DNA of 64,000 bases from an uncultured Pontibacter sp. (GTDB taxonomy: Bacteria > Bacteroidota > Bacteroidia > Cytophagales > Hymenobacteraceae): positions 186,001 to 250,000 of the forward strand of contig NZ_CANMNI010000001.1 in NCBI RefSeq assembly GCF_947499215.1. Reading direction: 5' to 3'. The notes under the pieces are model-generated. The model saw only the letters and a program-made list of their open reading frames with translations. It was not told the origin of the DNA and did not search any database. A program made the position numbers and the translations under genes. This document shows positions 45,059 through 54,911 of the stretch, piece after piece (the first letter of the stretch is position 1; every line of letters begins with the position of its first letter).

Positions 45059-45093
45059 ACCTTAAAGTATAGCTTCAATTTGAATGAATCGCA

Positions 45094-45693
45094 TTAGTTA
45101 TTATGCAACGCCCTAATCTCATCCTGTGTCAGGATCTTGTACATGTCCAGCACGATAATGAGACGATTGTTGACTTTGGCAATGCCCTCGATATAATTTT
45201 CGTGGATGTTGATGTCCTGTAGGAAAGAGGGCGTTTTATCAATCTTGGTCATGGATAGGTTGAGCGACTGCGGCACTTCACGCACGATGACCCCAATGCT
45301 ATATTCCCTTGCCTCGATTACGAGGGTATAGGTGATATTTGGGTTGAAATCGTCTGAGACCGGAGCCGGCCGAATGCCAAAGCGCTCTTCCAAGTTCATG
45401 ATCGCGATAATATCACCGCGGATGTTGGCAACACCCTTAATGAAATCAGGCGTGCGAGGCATCCGTGTCACACTTGGTGTCACGGTAACCTCTTTTACCT
45501 GCTCTATTTTAATCCCATATTCCTCGGACCCAAGTTTGAAGACAATCAAGTGGATCATTTCCTCCTTTGTTGTCTCAGGTTTGGCCGTAGCCTCGGCGAC
45601 AGATGTTTCTGTGGACTCCTGCGCTCGGTCAACCCCGTTCTCATTTAGCTGAGGAACGGCCTGTTCATCTTTCTTTTTCGCTTTTTCCTTCAT
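45094..45693 (-). CDS. cheW: CheW coupling protein with N-terminal extension
   Basis: Adaptor linking receptor to CheA. The last ~150 residues are a CheW domain: IHLIVFKLGSEEYGIKIEQVKEV, RMPRTPDFIKGVANIRGDIIAIMNLEERFG and the end ILTQDEIRALHN. A charged ~45-residue N-terminal extension (KEKAKKKDEQ, then Thr/Glu-rich) precedes it and is probably flexible. It follows the receptor gene by 14 bp, implying co-expression and stoichiometric assembly with it. Confidence 0.95.
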   Translation of the reverse strand: MKEKAKKKDEQAVPQLNENGVDRAQESTETSVAEATAKPETTKEEMIHLIVFKLGSEEYGIKIEQVKEVTVTPSVTRMPRTPDFIKGVANIRGDIIAIMNLEERFGIRPAPVSDDFNPNITYTLVIEAREYSIGVIVREVPQSLNLSMTKIDKTPSFLQDINIHENYIEGIAKVNNRLIIVLDMYKILTQDEIRALHNN

Positions 45694-45707
45694 CAGTCCA
45701 GAACGGT

Positions 45708-48700
45708 TTATTTACTGTTGTCCTCGCTATTTCTGTTTCTGGAGCTAACGGAGCTTAGTCTTGCGTTACCGGTCAGTTGTTTCACCTGCTTTGCTTTCGA
45801 AGGCATAGATGCCAGTCTACGGTTGTTCTGCGTATGGTTGAATACTAAGTTACCGTCTACAAGTTTGAAGGCTGAAATACTGATCTGCAGGTCTGCAGCA
45901 ATGTCGTTCAGGTTCTGAGAAGAAGAAGTAAGTTCCTGCATCGAAGCGGACAGCTGCTTGGCCGTGCTGGCTACCTGCTGTGTACCAGAGGCCGTCTGCT
46001 CGGCAATGGCAACCACTTCTTCCACGTACTTCACTACGTCTCCGATCGATGACTTCTGTACTTCCGTCGCCGTCAGGATGTCCTGTGCGGTGCGAAGCGT
46101 TTCACCACTTGAAGCGGCAATGTTTTTGAAGGCACCGGATGCTTCGAATGTCGCATTCTTTCCTTTCAATACACGGCCTTCCATGGTCGAGATCGCCATC
46201 GCGGCAGAAGCTGTATCTTTCTTCACATCATCTACCAGCGTTGCAATCTCACTGGCTGACTTACGGGATCCTTCGGCCAGTTTGCGAATCTCTTCGGCTA
46301 CTACCGCGAAACCACGTCCTGCCTCACCTGCACGGGCTGCCTCAATGGCAGCGTTCAGGGCAAGAAGGTTGGTCTGTGCGGCAATGTCCGTGATTACGCC
46401 TAGTGACTTGGAGATTTCCTGCGAACGAGCGCTTAGTACTTCAATTGTTTTAGAGGTAAGCGAAGCCGAGCTGGATATTTCCTCCATGTTCTTCACCACT
46501 TCCGCCACTGTTTTTAGACCCAGCTGCGAAGTTTCCTCACCCAGTAAGGCCGACTTGTTCACCACTTCCGCACGGTTGGCCGTGTCTTTCGTGGTTTTCA
46601 TGATTTCCTCTATCAGTTTGAAAGCCTGGTCTGTCTTGAGGGCCTGATTCTGTGCACCTTCCGCCATTTGCTGCATGGCAAGCGCCACATCCAGCGTTAC
46701 GCGGTTCATTTCAAGACCTTTACCGGCCATTTCCTCAGAGGAGCTTCCCACTACTAGTGATGAGTCATTGATCTCACCAAGAAGGGCATTCAGGTTATCA
46801 ACCGCCAGATTCAAGGCATTGGCCATATCGAGGATGTCACCTGCGGTATGGGCCTCTACTTTTTGCGTCAGGTCACCTTCTGAAATCGCACGTACAACAC
46901 GGGATACTTCCAGTACCGGCGTTACGATGGACTCCAATAGGTCATTCAGGGTATCAACCAGTTCTTTCCAGCTGCCGCCTACACCTTGCAGTGTCGCACG
47001 CTCGGTCAGTTTTCCTTCCACACCGGCTACTCTTGCCACACGGCTAACCTCACCCGCCAAGCGGTTCAAGTCAACCACCATGGTGTTGATCGTATCGGCT
47101 AGATCGGCTACCTCACCTCTTGCTTCGAGGGTCAGTTTCTGGGTCAAGTCACCTTTTGATACCGCGGTTACTACTTTTACAATGCCTCGTACCTGCGTTG
47201 TCAAGTTGGAGGCCATGGTATTTACATTATCAGTCAGGTCTTTCCAAGTACCGCCAACGTTCGGCACGTTTGCTTGGCCACCTAGTTTACCCTCTGTACC
47301 TACTTCAAGTGCCACACGGGTTACCTCACCGGCGAATATGTTCAGGGAGTCCACCATGCGGTTAATGTTTTCCTTCAACTCACCGAGTTCACCTTTCACA
47401 TCCACAGACACTTTCTGCGTCAAGTCGCCTTTCGCAACAGCCGTTGCTACTTTGGCGATGTCACGCACTTGCAGCGTCAGGTTGGAGGCCATGGTGTTCA
47501 CGTTATCGGTCAACTCTTTCCATGTACCGCGTACTTTTGGCACATTTGCCTGACCGCCGAGGCGTCCTTCTGTACCCACTTCACGCGCTACTCGAGTTAC
47601 TTCGTCAGCGAAGATGTTGAGCGAGTCCACCATCTGGTTCAAGTTCTCCTTCAGGTCTAAGATCTCACCACGCACTTCCACTGTTATTTTCTGGCTTAAG
47701 TCGCCTTTCGCAACAGCAGTCGCTACTTTGGCAATGTCACGAACCTGAGAAGTCAGGTTGGACGCCATGTAGTTCACGTTATCGGTTAGGTCCTTCCAAG
47801 TACCACCAACGTTCGGCACGTTTGCTTGGCCACCTAGCTTACCTTCGGTACCCACCTCACGTGCCACACGCGTTACCTCGCTGGCAAACGAGCCGAGCTG
47901 GTCCACCATGATGTTGATCACGTCCTTGATCTGGAGGATCTCGCCGCGCACGTCCACCGTAATCTTCTGGGTCAGGTCGCCGCTGGCAATCGCCGTGGCT
48001 ACCTTGGACACGTCTCGCAGCTGCACCGTCAGGTTGCCGGCCATCGCGTTCACGTTGTCCGTCAAGTCCTTCCAAGTACCCGCTACATTCGGCACATAGG
48101 CTTGACCGCCTAGCTGTCCTTCCGTACCCACTTCAAGGGCCACACGTGTTACCTCACCTGCGAAGATGTTAAGCGAGTCCACCATCTGGTTTAGGTTTTC
48201 CTTCAGATCAGCAAGCTCGCCTTTTACATTTACTGTTATTTTCTGGCTCAAATCACCTTTTGCTACTGCAGTCGCCACATTCGCAATGTCACGCACTTGC
48301 AGTGTCAGATTAGAGGCCATGTAGTTTACATTGTCAGTCAGTTCTTTCCAGATACCGGCTACGTTTGGCACGTTCGCCTGACCACCCAGTATACCTTCTG
48401 TACCCACTTCACGTGCCACACGGGTTACTTCCGCGCCAAACACATTCAGTCGGTCCACCATGTCGTTCAAGATGTCCTTCAGATCACCGAGCTCACCTTT
48501 CACGTCCACAGACACTTTCTGGGTCAAGTCACCTTTCGCCACCGCGGTTGCTACCTCGGCGATGTCACGTACCTGCAGTGTCAGGTTGCCTGCCATCAGA
48601 TTCACGTTGTCGGTCAGTTCTTTCCAGGTACCTTCTACATTCGGTACTGCCGCCTGTCCGCCTAGTTTACCCTCTGTTCCTACTTCACGTGCCACGCGGG

Positions 48701-49991
48701 TTACCTCACCTGCGAAGATGTTAAGCGAGTCCACCATCTGGTTGATGATGTCTTTCAGCTCGGCCATCTCTCCGCGCACATTCACGGTGATTTTCTGTGT
48801 CAGGTCGCCTTTCGCAACTGCCGTAGATACGTTTGCAATGTCACGCATCTGAGAAGTCAGGTTGCTGGCCATGGTGTTCACATTGTCGGTGAGGTCTTTC
48901 CAAACTCCACCCACATTCGGCACTTTAGCTTGGCCGCCGAGACGTCCTTCCGTACCCACTTCACGCGCCACACGGGTTACTTCGTCAGCGAATATGTTTA
49001 GGGAGTCCACCATCTGGTTCATGTTATCCTTCAGCTGGGCAAACTCACCGCGCACATCCACGGATACTTTCTGAGCCAGATTTCCTTTCGCCACCGCAGT
49101 CGCCACATTCGAGATGTCACGTACCTGCGAGGTCAGGTTGCTGGCCATGGTATTTACATTATCTGTCAGGTCTTTCCATACACCGGCCACGTTTGGCACC
49201 GATGCCTGACCACCCAGTTTACCCTCGGTACCCACTTCGAGGGCCACACGCGTTACCTCCCCTGCGAACAGGTTCAGGTTGTCAATCGTGCGGTTGATGG
49301 TTTCGGCCATGACCTTGAAGTCACCGGATACCGGGATCTGGAATGTTTCGTCGAGATTACCACGCGAGATGTTCTTCAGTACTTTACCCACTTCAAGTAC
49401 CGGAACCGCGATAGAATCCACTAGACCGTTAATGTTATTGATCATGTCCTTCCAGAAACCGGAAGCGTTCTCGGCCGAGGCACGGGCCTTTAGGTTACCC
49501 TCCACCCCTGCTACTTTGGAAATACGCGACACCTCACCACCTACACCACCGATCATTTCCACCATCGAGTTGTAGGCTTCGGCGATCTCGGCAAAAATAT
49601 CGTCATTCTGTTTTGTCAAACGAACGGAGATATCCCCTTTTTTAAAGGCGTCTAGGGCATAGAGTACTTTATTGAGCTGTTCTCCGATATACTCCGGGCT
49701 CGATGGCAGCACTTGCTTGCGGCTCTGCTTACCATTCGGGCCGTTTTTTACCGGAATAGTGGTTGTTGCAGCGTTTGTCACAGTAGCAGCCTTCGAACCG
49801 GCATCGCCGTCTTTGGTAGCCGCCTTTTGCTCAACTACTGGCTTTTCCTCTTTCTCTTCCACGGTAGTAGTGGCGGCAGGAGCCTGTTGCTTGGCTTTAG
49901 CCCGTGAGGGAGTCGCTTTCTCTGGTTGGCTGGTTTCTACGTCACTGATGAGCTTGTCTTTGCTCAGCTTCAAATTTTTACCTAAGGCCAT
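45708..49991 (-). CDS. Giant soluble poly-HAMP methyl-accepting chemotaxis protein
   Basis: 1427-residue receptor without membrane segments or signal. Residues 1-~110 are disordered, Ala/Lys/Thr-rich, starting [13 protein letters not shown]. Residues ~130-1010 hold ten ~92-residue HAMP-type units; eight are nearly identical (each with [33 protein letters not shown] and [14 protein letters not shown]). The first and last units are divergent. A cytoplasmic MCP signalling domain follows, with the hairpin tip [33 protein letters not shown] carrying the CheA/CheW contact site. A Gln/Ser/Arg-rich tail ends the protein. Poly-HAMP chains are known from Nik1-type osmosensing kinases; here they drive an MCP domain. 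The receptor has no obvious ligand domain, so the HAMP chain itself may sense (inference). Confidence 0.93.
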   Translation of the reverse strand: MALGKNLKLSKDKLISDVETSQPEKATPSRAKAKQQAPAATTTVEEKEEKPVVEQKAATKDGDAGSKAATVTNAATTTIPVKNGPNGKQSRKQVLPSSPEYIGEQLNKVLYALDAFKKGDISVRLTKQNDDIFAEIAEAYNSMVEMIGGVGGEVSRISKVAGVEGNLKARASAENASGFWKDMINNINGLVDSIAVPVLEVGKVLKNISRGNLDETFQIPVSGDFKVMAETINRTIDNLNLFAGEVTRVALEVGTEGKLGGQASVPNVAGVWKDLTDNVNTMASNLTSQVRDISNVATAVAKGNLAQKVSVDVRGEFAQLKDNMNQMVDSLNIFADEVTRVAREVGTEGRLGGQAKVPNVGGVWKDLTDNVNTMASNLTSQMRDIANVSTAVAKGDLTQKITVNVRGEMAELKDIINQMVDSLNIFAGEVTRVAREVGTEGKLGGQAAVPNVEGTWKELTDNVNLMAGNLTLQVRDIAEVATAVAKGDLTQKVSVDVKGELGDLKDILNDMVDRLNVFGAEVTRVAREVGTEGILGGQANVPNVAGIWKELTDNVNYMASNLTLQVRDIANVATAVAKGDLSQKITVNVKGELADLKENLNQMVDSLNIFAGEVTRVALEVGTEGQLGGQAYVPNVAGTWKDLTDNVNAMAGNLTVQLRDVSKVATAIASGDLTQKITVDVRGEILQIKDVINIMVDQLGSFASEVTRVAREVGTEGKLGGQANVPNVGGTWKDLTDNVNYMASNLTSQVRDIAKVATAVAKGDLSQKITVEVRGEILDLKENLNQMVDSLNIFADEVTRVAREVGTEGRLGGQANVPKVRGTWKELTDNVNTMASNLTLQVRDIAKVATAVAKGDLTQKVSVDVKGELGELKENINRMVDSLNIFAGEVTRVALEVGTEGKLGGQANVPNVGGTWKDLTDNVNTMASNLTTQVRGIVKVVTAVSKGDLTQKLTLEARGEVADLADTINTMVVDLNRLAGEVSRVARVAGVEGKLTERATLQGVGGSWKELVDTLNDLLESIVTPVLEVSRVVRAISEGDLTQKVEAHTAGDILDMANALNLAVDNLNALLGEINDSSLVVGSSSEEMAGKGLEMNRVTLDVALAMQQMAEGAQNQALKTDQAFKLIEEIMKTTKDTANRAEVVNKSALLGEETSQLGLKTVAEVVKNMEEISSSASLTSKTIEVLSARSQEISKSLGVITDIAAQTNLLALNAAIEAARAGEAGRGFAVVAEEIRKLAEGSRKSASEIATLVDDVKKDTASAAMAISTMEGRVLKGKNATFEASGAFKNIAASSGETLRTAQDILTATEVQKSSIGDVVKYVEEVVAIAEQTASGTQQVASTAKQLSASMQELTSSSQNLNDIAADLQISISAFKLVDGNLVFNHTQNNRRLASMPSKAKQVKQLTGNARLSSVSSRNRNSEDNSK
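46940..49490 (-). repeat. 276-bp tandem repeats encoding the HAMP array
   Basis: Ten units about 276 bp apart within the receptor gene. The WKxL codons fall near 49450, 49170, 48900, 48620, 48350, 48075, 47795, 47520, 47245 and 46970. Eight central units are highly similar at DNA level. Such arrays are prone to unit gain and loss and to assembly collapse. One unit (~47881-48065) has a distinctly higher G+C content than the others. Confidence 0.9.
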
Positions 49992-50125
49992 ATGTTTAGG
50001 GTTGTATGGGTTTTTGCTTTTTGTTCAGTCCATCGTCAGCATCGAAATAGCGCGGCCGGCTGAACAGAACAAAGGGAATATAACGGCAATTTAATCAATT
50101 TCAGTCAAAGTATGCAAGCTATAGC

Positions 50126-50872
50126 TTAGCTAGCATGAAACTCCTCGGCCAATGCCTTGTAATCTTTGGCACCGTTGGAGGAAGTATCGTAATCCAGCAC
50201 GCTCCTTCCAAAAGAAGGCGCCTCGGCCAATTTGACATTAAGTCGTATGTGATTGTCAAAAATCTTCTCCTGCACGTTTTCTCGCAGGTAATCGAGTACC
50301 TCCAGACTAAGCTTGCGCCGCACATCAAACATGACCACTACGATACCCTTGATTTTAAGTTTCGGGTTGAACGCCTTTCTTACTTTTGCAATGGTGTTCA
50401 TGATCTGGTCTAGCCCCTGTAGCGTGAGTACCTCCATCTGCAAAGGTATAAGCACCTCGTGCGCGGCAGTCAGGGCGTTCAGTGTTAGGACGGAAAGCGA
50501 GGGCGGGCAGTCAATCAGCACATAATCAAAACCTTTCGCCTGTGCGAGCATGGTCTTCAGAAACTTTTCCCGTTCAGGCTGTGTGACGAGCGATATTTCC
50601 ACATCCACAAGTTCATTGGATCCCGGTGCCACCCAAAGGCCGTCTTTCTCAACGATTATTTCCTGCATACTTTTAGAGCCTAGAAAAGCCTCCGCCAGCG
50701 TATGGTCCTGAGAAGAAACAGCAAGTGAGTAAGAAAGATTGCTTTGCGGGTCAAGGTCCAACAAAAGCACCTTATACCCCATTTTGCTAAGGGCGCTGCC
50801 CAGATTGATGGTGGTGGTAGTTTTGCCTGTGCCGCCTTTTTGGTTGATGACGGCTACTATTTTAGTTTTCAT
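50126..50872 (-). CDS. ParA/Soj-family ATPase, possible chemoreceptor positioning factor
   Basis: Deviant Walker-A ATPase of 248 residues: NQKGGTGKTTTTINL at the N-terminus with the signature lysine, LLLDLDPQSN as the switch, and VLIDCPPSLS as Walker B. No ParB gene or parS site is nearby. The gene directly precedes the soluble receptor (134-bp gap, same strand). In Rhodobacter sphaeroides a ParA-like protein (PpfA) segregates a cytoplasmic chemoreceptor cluster, with the receptor's N-terminus acting as ParB. The arrangement here suggests the same job (inference). A chromosome-partition Soj is the alternative, but that would normally sit beside parB. Confidence 0.85.
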   Translation of the reverse strand: MKTKIVAVINQKGGTGKTTTTINLGSALSKMGYKVLLLDLDPQSNLSYSLAVSSQDHTLAEAFLGSKSMQEIIVEKDGLWVAPGSNELVDVEISLVTQPEREKFLKTMLAQAKGFDYVLIDCPPSLSVLTLNALTAAHEVLIPLQMEVLTLQGLDQIMNTIAKVRKAFNPKLKIKGIVVVMFDVRRKLSLEVLDYLRENVQEKIFDNHIRLNVKLAEAPSFGRSVLDYDTSSNGAKDYKALAEEFHAS

Positions 50873-50961
50873 CCGTATTCGGCGATAGAAAAGGGTGCGA
50901 GTCTATTGAGTCTATAAAGTTATCAAAATTTTTCCATTAAATAAGACCAAAGGCGGGCTGA

Positions 50962-51453
50962 CTAGTGAGGCGCGGCAAAAAACTGGTCCAATTTACCGAT
51001 ATTGATATGAATGTCCTGCCAACTTTCCAACTCGAGTTTAATGGCGAAAGCACCTGCAGGATCCAGATAGCCGACATGCTGCCCGGTGAGCGTGCGAACC
51101 AAACTCGTTATACCCGGGTTATGCCCTACCAAGAGCACATGCTTTGAGGTGTCGGGCACTTTTCCTAAGGCATTAGCCAGTACACTCTCACGGGCATTGT
51201 AGAGCTCAGGCAGGTAAGTGATCTCCTCTTCGTCGAAATAGAGCTTGTTGGCAAACAGCTTGGCGGTCAGGTTCGCACGGGGAGCCGGACTACTCAAAAC
51301 GGTGTCCATTTGATGAAAGGTGTCGCGTAGCCACTGCCCCGTGACGCGGGCCTGATGTTGGCCGTTTTTTGTTAGCTCCCGTTCAAAATCAGGTTGGAGC
51401 GGAAAAGGATCATTTGACTCCGCATGGCGGCAGATGACTAATAATCGTTGCAT
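50962..51453 (-). CDS. SixA-like histidine phosphatase
   Basis: Histidine-phosphatase superfamily protein of 163 residues. The ATG at 51453 gives MQRLLVICRHAES, with the catalytic RHA motif at the N-terminus; a longer frame to 51513 lacks support. The second catalytic His is in LLVGHNPGI, and SSPAPRANLTA supplies the family Arg. In E. coli SixA acts on the nitrogen phosphotransferase system. Given the CheA system next door a histidine-phosphate target is conceivable, but location alone does not show it. Confidence 0.87.
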   Translation of the reverse strand: MQRLLVICRHAESNDPFPLQPDFERELTKNGQHQARVTGQWLRDTFHQMDTVLSSPAPRANLTAKLFANKLYFDEEEITYLPELYNARESVLANALGKVPDTSKHVLLVGHNPGITSLVRTLTGQHVGYLDPAGAFAIKLELESWQDIHINIGKLDQFFAAPH

Positions 51454-51620
51454 ATAAATAAAAAAGAGGTCCGTATAGTAACTTAAGGTATTAAAATCAG
51501 CCTGTTCTCCCAAACATAGATGGCATGTTAAACCTATGTTATCAATTTCAGGTTGTATTTGTTTGAAAAAAAATTTGAACTTTGGGCAAAATTCTAACGA
51601 ATCGCCCCTAAATATAAAGG

Positions 51621-54053
51621 ATGATAAAAAACTTAGTCATAGTCGAGTCGCCAGCCAAGGCCAAAACGATAGAAGGATATCTAGGAAAAGATTTTATAGT
51701 GAAATCGAGTTTCGGCCATGTGCGGGACCTGCCTAAAGACAACAACGCCATTGACATCAAAAATAAGTTCAAGCCGACCTACGTCATCTCGAGCGACAAG
51801 AAGGAAGTGGTGTCCCAGTTAAAAAAACTTGCCAAGGAAGCGGAGACCGTGTGGCTCGCATCGGACGACGACCGGGAGGGTGAAGCCATTTCATGGCACC
51901 TGACCGAAGCCCTCAATCTAAATGTAGCCAAGACACGTCGCATCGTTTTCCGCGAAATCACGAAGAACGCTATCCTCAATGCCATCAGCTCACCGCGTGG
52001 CATCGACATGGACCTCGTGAACGCCCAGCAGGCCCGCCGTGTACTCGACCGCCTCGTAGGTTTTGAGTTGTCACCTGTACTCTGGAAGAAGATCAAAACA
52101 GGTCTTTCGGCTGGACGCGTGCAGTCCGTGGCTGTGCGCCTCGTGGTGGAGCGCGAGCGTGAAATAGAAAAATTCAAAGCCGAGGCGACCTTCCGCATCA
52201 CTGCTCAGTTTGATGTGCAGGGCAAAACGCTGGAGGCTGAATTGCCTGCTAAGTTTAAGACCGAAGAAGAGGCGCAGGCCTTTTTGCAGCGCTGTATCGG
52301 AGCCACCTATACCATTGGCAATCTCGAGACCAAGCCGCTCAAGCGCAGTCCCGCCCCTCCCTTTACCACCTCAACCCTGCAGCAAGAGGCCAGCCGCAAG
52401 CTGTATTTTTCTGTGGCCCAGACCATGACCGTGGCGCAGCGCCTGTACGAGGCCGGTAAAATCTCCTACATGCGTACCGACTCCCTCAATTTGTCGGACG
52501 AGGCAATACAAGGAGCATCGAACGCCATTACCAACTCTTTCGGAGAGAGATACGTGAAGACCCGCCGCTTCAAGACCAAGTCATCTGGCGCACAGGAAGC
52601 GCACGAAGCCATCCGCCCGACTGACTTTACACAGCTGACCGCGAGTAGCGATCGCAACGAACAGCGCCTGTATGAGCTGATCTGGAAGCGTGCCATCGCC
52701 TCGCAGATGGCGGATGCTGAAATTGAAAAGACAACGGCCACCATCGATATCTCCACGCAACCGGAGAAGCTTGTAGCTACCGGTGAGGTGATCAAATTTG
52801 AAGGTTTTCTGAAGGTATACATTGAGTCCAAGGACGACGAAGAAGGTGGTGATGAGGATGTAAAAGGCATGCTGCCACCTTTGAATATTGGCCAGTCGCT
52901 TGGCTTGCGCCAAATGCAGGCGACGCAGCGCTACTCCCGCCCTGCCCCAAGATATACGGAAGCCAGTCTTGTGAAGAAACTCGAGGAAATGGGCATCGGC
53001 CGTCCGTCTACCTACGCTCCTACCATCTCGACGGTGCAGAAGCGTGGTTACGTGGAGAAAGACAGTCGTGAGGGCAAGGAGCGTAAGTTCCAAGTGCTAA
53101 CCTTAAAGGGCGACCAGATTTCAGCTCAGACCAAAACGGAAATAACAGGTGCCGAGAAGAGCAAGCTGTTCCCGACTGACACGGCCATGGTCGTGAATGA
53201 CTTCTTGGTGGAGCACTTCCCGAATGTGATCGACTACTCGTTCACCGCCCGCGTGGAAGCTGAGTTCGATGAGATTGCGCACGGTCAACAGGAATGGGAA
53301 CAGATGCTGGAGAACTTCTATGAGAAATTCCACAAGCGCATCGAGAATAGCGAAAACATCAACCGTGCCGACGTTTCGGGTGCCCGCGAGGTAGGCACCG
53401 ACCCTATTTCTGGTCAGAAGATCCTTGCCAAGCTGGGTCGTTTCGGTCCTTACGTGCAGCTCGGCGAAGAAAACACGGAAACCGGTGAGAAGCCAGTATA
53501 TGCCAGCCTACGTAAAGGACAGTTCATTGAGAGTCTAACACTGGAAGATGCATTGGACCTGTTCAAGCTGCCACGCATTGTGGGTGTGTATGAGGAAAAA
53601 GAAATGAAGGCGGCTATCGGGCGTTTTGGACCTTACATCAGCCATGCAAGCAAGTTCTACTCGCTGCCAAAGACAATGGACCCGATGACAGTAACGGCAG
53701 AAGAGGCCATTGCCCTGATCGAGGCCAAGCGCAAAGCCGATGCGGAAAAACTCATCAAGTCATTCCCGGAGAACCCGGACGTTCAGGTACTCAATGGCCG
53801 CTACGGACCCTACATTGTGGCGGGCAAGAAGAATGTGAAAATTCCGAAAGGCAAAGAACCGACTGAGCTTACCCTGCAAGAGTGCCTTGACCTCGCCGAA
53901 CAGACACCGGAGAAGAAAGGCCGCGGTGGATTCAAGAAAAAAGCGGAGGCACCGGCGGCTGAAAAGAAACCGGCCGCTAAAAAGGCCGCTGCCAAGAAAC
54001 CTGCCGCCAAAAAGCCGGCTGCGAAAAAGGCAGCCGCTCCGAAGAAGAAGTAA
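51621..54053 (+). CDS. topA: DNA topoisomerase I
   Basis: Type IA topoisomerase that relaxes negative supercoils. The 810-residue protein has the Toprim domain (LVIVESPAKAKTIEGYLG, WLASDDDREGEAISWH), the active-site Tyr in ISYMRTDSLNLS, and SYAPTIS-type motif GIGRPSTYAPT. The C-terminal half carries several short repeats of the glycine/aromatic type (LGRFGPYVQLG, IGRFGPYISH, NGRYGPYIVAG) in place of zinc fingers. The last ~50 residues are Lys/Ala/Pro repeats (KKPAAKKAAAKK) like histone H1 tails, which should bind DNA non-specifically. Confidence 0.97.
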   Translation: MIKNLVIVESPAKAKTIEGYLGKDFIVKSSFGHVRDLPKDNNAIDIKNKFKPTYVISSDKKEVVSQLKKLAKEAETVWLASDDDREGEAISWHLTEALNLNVAKTRRIVFREITKNAILNAISSPRGIDMDLVNAQQARRVLDRLVGFELSPVLWKKIKTGLSAGRVQSVAVRLVVEREREIEKFKAEATFRITAQFDVQGKTLEAELPAKFKTEEEAQAFLQRCIGATYTIGNLETKPLKRSPAPPFTTSTLQQEASRKLYFSVAQTMTVAQRLYEAGKISYMRTDSLNLSDEAIQGASNAITNSFGERYVKTRRFKTKSSGAQEAHEAIRPTDFTQLTASSDRNEQRLYELIWKRAIASQMADAEIEKTTATIDISTQPEKLVATGEVIKFEGFLKVYIESKDDEEGGDEDVKGMLPPLNIGQSLGLRQMQATQRYSRPAPRYTEASLVKKLEEMGIGRPSTYAPTISTVQKRGYVEKDSREGKERKFQVLTLKGDQISAQTKTEITGAEKSKLFPTDTAMVVNDFLVEHFPNVIDYSFTARVEAEFDEIAHGQQEWEQMLENFYEKFHKRIENSENINRADVSGAREVGTDPISGQKILAKLGRFGPYVQLGEENTETGEKPVYASLRKGQFIESLTLEDALDLFKLPRIVGVYEEKEMKAAIGRFGPYISHASKFYSLPKTMDPMTVTAEEAIALIEAKRKADAEKLIKSFPENPDVQVLNGRYGPYIVAGKKNVKIPKGKEPTELTLQECLDLAEQTPEKKGRGGFKKKAEAPAAEKKPAAKKAAAKKPAAKKPAAKKAAAPKKK

Positions 54054-54058
54054 ATAAG

Positions 54059-54089
54059 AAGAAGCCGCTCCTCACCGAGCGGCTTCTTT
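54059..54089 (+). terminator. Terminator after topA
   Basis: AAGAAGCCGCTC and GAGCGGCTTCTT form a 12-bp perfect stem with a 6-nt loop, then T. It lies 6 bp after the stop. Confidence 0.87.
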
Positions 54090-54093
54090 GCTT

Positions 54094-54109
54094 TATACCT
54101 GCAGGTATA
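54094..54109. repeat. 16-bp perfect palindrome of GGTATA words
   Basis: TATACCTGCAGGTATA is fully symmetric. Two further GGTATA words follow at ~54120 and ~54126, giving four copies within about 40 bp in the topA-sirtuin gap. Confidence 0.6.
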
Positions 54110-54212
54110 GCTGGTACTAGGTATAGGTATAAATTTATTACTGTCTGTCAGTAGCTGTTTAAACCTAGTATGAGCGCTCGCAGTAAAATAGAACAAACAA
54201 CATGAAGTCGGT

Positions 54213-54911
54213 ATGGCAAAGAAAAGACTTGTGGTGCTCACGGGTGCAGGTATAAGCGCGGAGAGCGGCATTGCGACCTTCCGGGACGCCAACGGTCTTT
54301 GGGAAGGACACGATGTGATGGAAGTCGCTTCCCCACAGGGCTGGCGTAAGAACCCGGAGCTGGTGCTCGACTTTTACAACCAGCGCCGCAAGAACGCGCA
54401 CAGTGTGAAACCTAACGCCGGACACGAAGCGCTGGCCGATCTGGAAAAAGAATTCGACGTGCGCATCATTACCCAAAACGTAGACGACCTGCATGAGCGG
54501 GCCGGCTCTTCCAATGTAATACACCTGCACGGCAAGCTATTTGAAAGCCGAAGCACCCTCGATCCTAGACTTATCTACAAAATGGAAAGTTGGGAGCTTA
54601 ACCTTGGCGATAAATGCGAGAGAGGCTCACAGCTTCGTCCTAATATCGTGTGGTTTGGAGAACCTGTACCGGTGATGGAGCAGGCCATGGAAGAAACCCT
54701 CCAAGCCGATATTTTTCTTGTGGTCGGCACCTCGCTAGTTGTATACCCAGCCGCCGGCCTTGTAGACCTTGTGCCGGATGAGGCCCCCATTATGGTCGTG
54801 GACCCTAACCTCCCCTACATGCGACCAAGACAAAATCTGCACCTGTTTGAAGAAAAGGCCAGCACTGGTATGGTAAAAGTAGCTGAATTGTTGCGTGAGA
54901 AGCATCAATAG
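54213..54911 (+). CDS. Sir2-family NAD-dependent protein deacylase, zinc cysteines absent
   Basis: Sirtuin of 232 residues. NAD-binding and catalytic elements are intact: LTGAGISAESGIATFRD, TQNVDDLHERAG with the ribose contact, and the catalytic His106 in HLHGKLFE. Tyr55 and Arg58 (FYNQRR) match the class III Y-x2-R pair that binds succinyl or malonyl lysine, so desuccinylase activity is expected. The zinc ribbon normally holding two CxxC pairs is replaced by KLFESRSTLDP...GDKCERGSQLRP with only one cysteine in the whole protein (Cys135), so metal binding is probably lost. The gene stands alone between topA and the TonB-dependent receptor. Confidence 0.92.
   Translation: MAKKRLVVLTGAGISAESGIATFRDANGLWEGHDVMEVASPQGWRKNPELVLDFYNQRRKNAHSVKPNAGHEALADLEKEFDVRIITQNVDDLHERAGSSNVIHLHGKLFESRSTLDPRLIYKMESWELNLGDKCERGSQLRPNIVWFGEPVPVMEQAMEETLQADIFLVVGTSLVVYPAAGLVDLVPDEAPIMVVDPNLPYMRPRQNLHLFEEKASTGMVKVAELLREKHQ

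Noticed and set aside
45718..49575. Several plus-strand open frames inside the receptor gene
   Set aside because: They recur with the 276-bp repeat period and are shadows of the HAMP coding sequence.
50126..50872. Chromosomal parAB partition locus
   Set aside because: There is no parB gene and no parS-like 16-bp palindrome near it; the neighbours are chemosensory genes.
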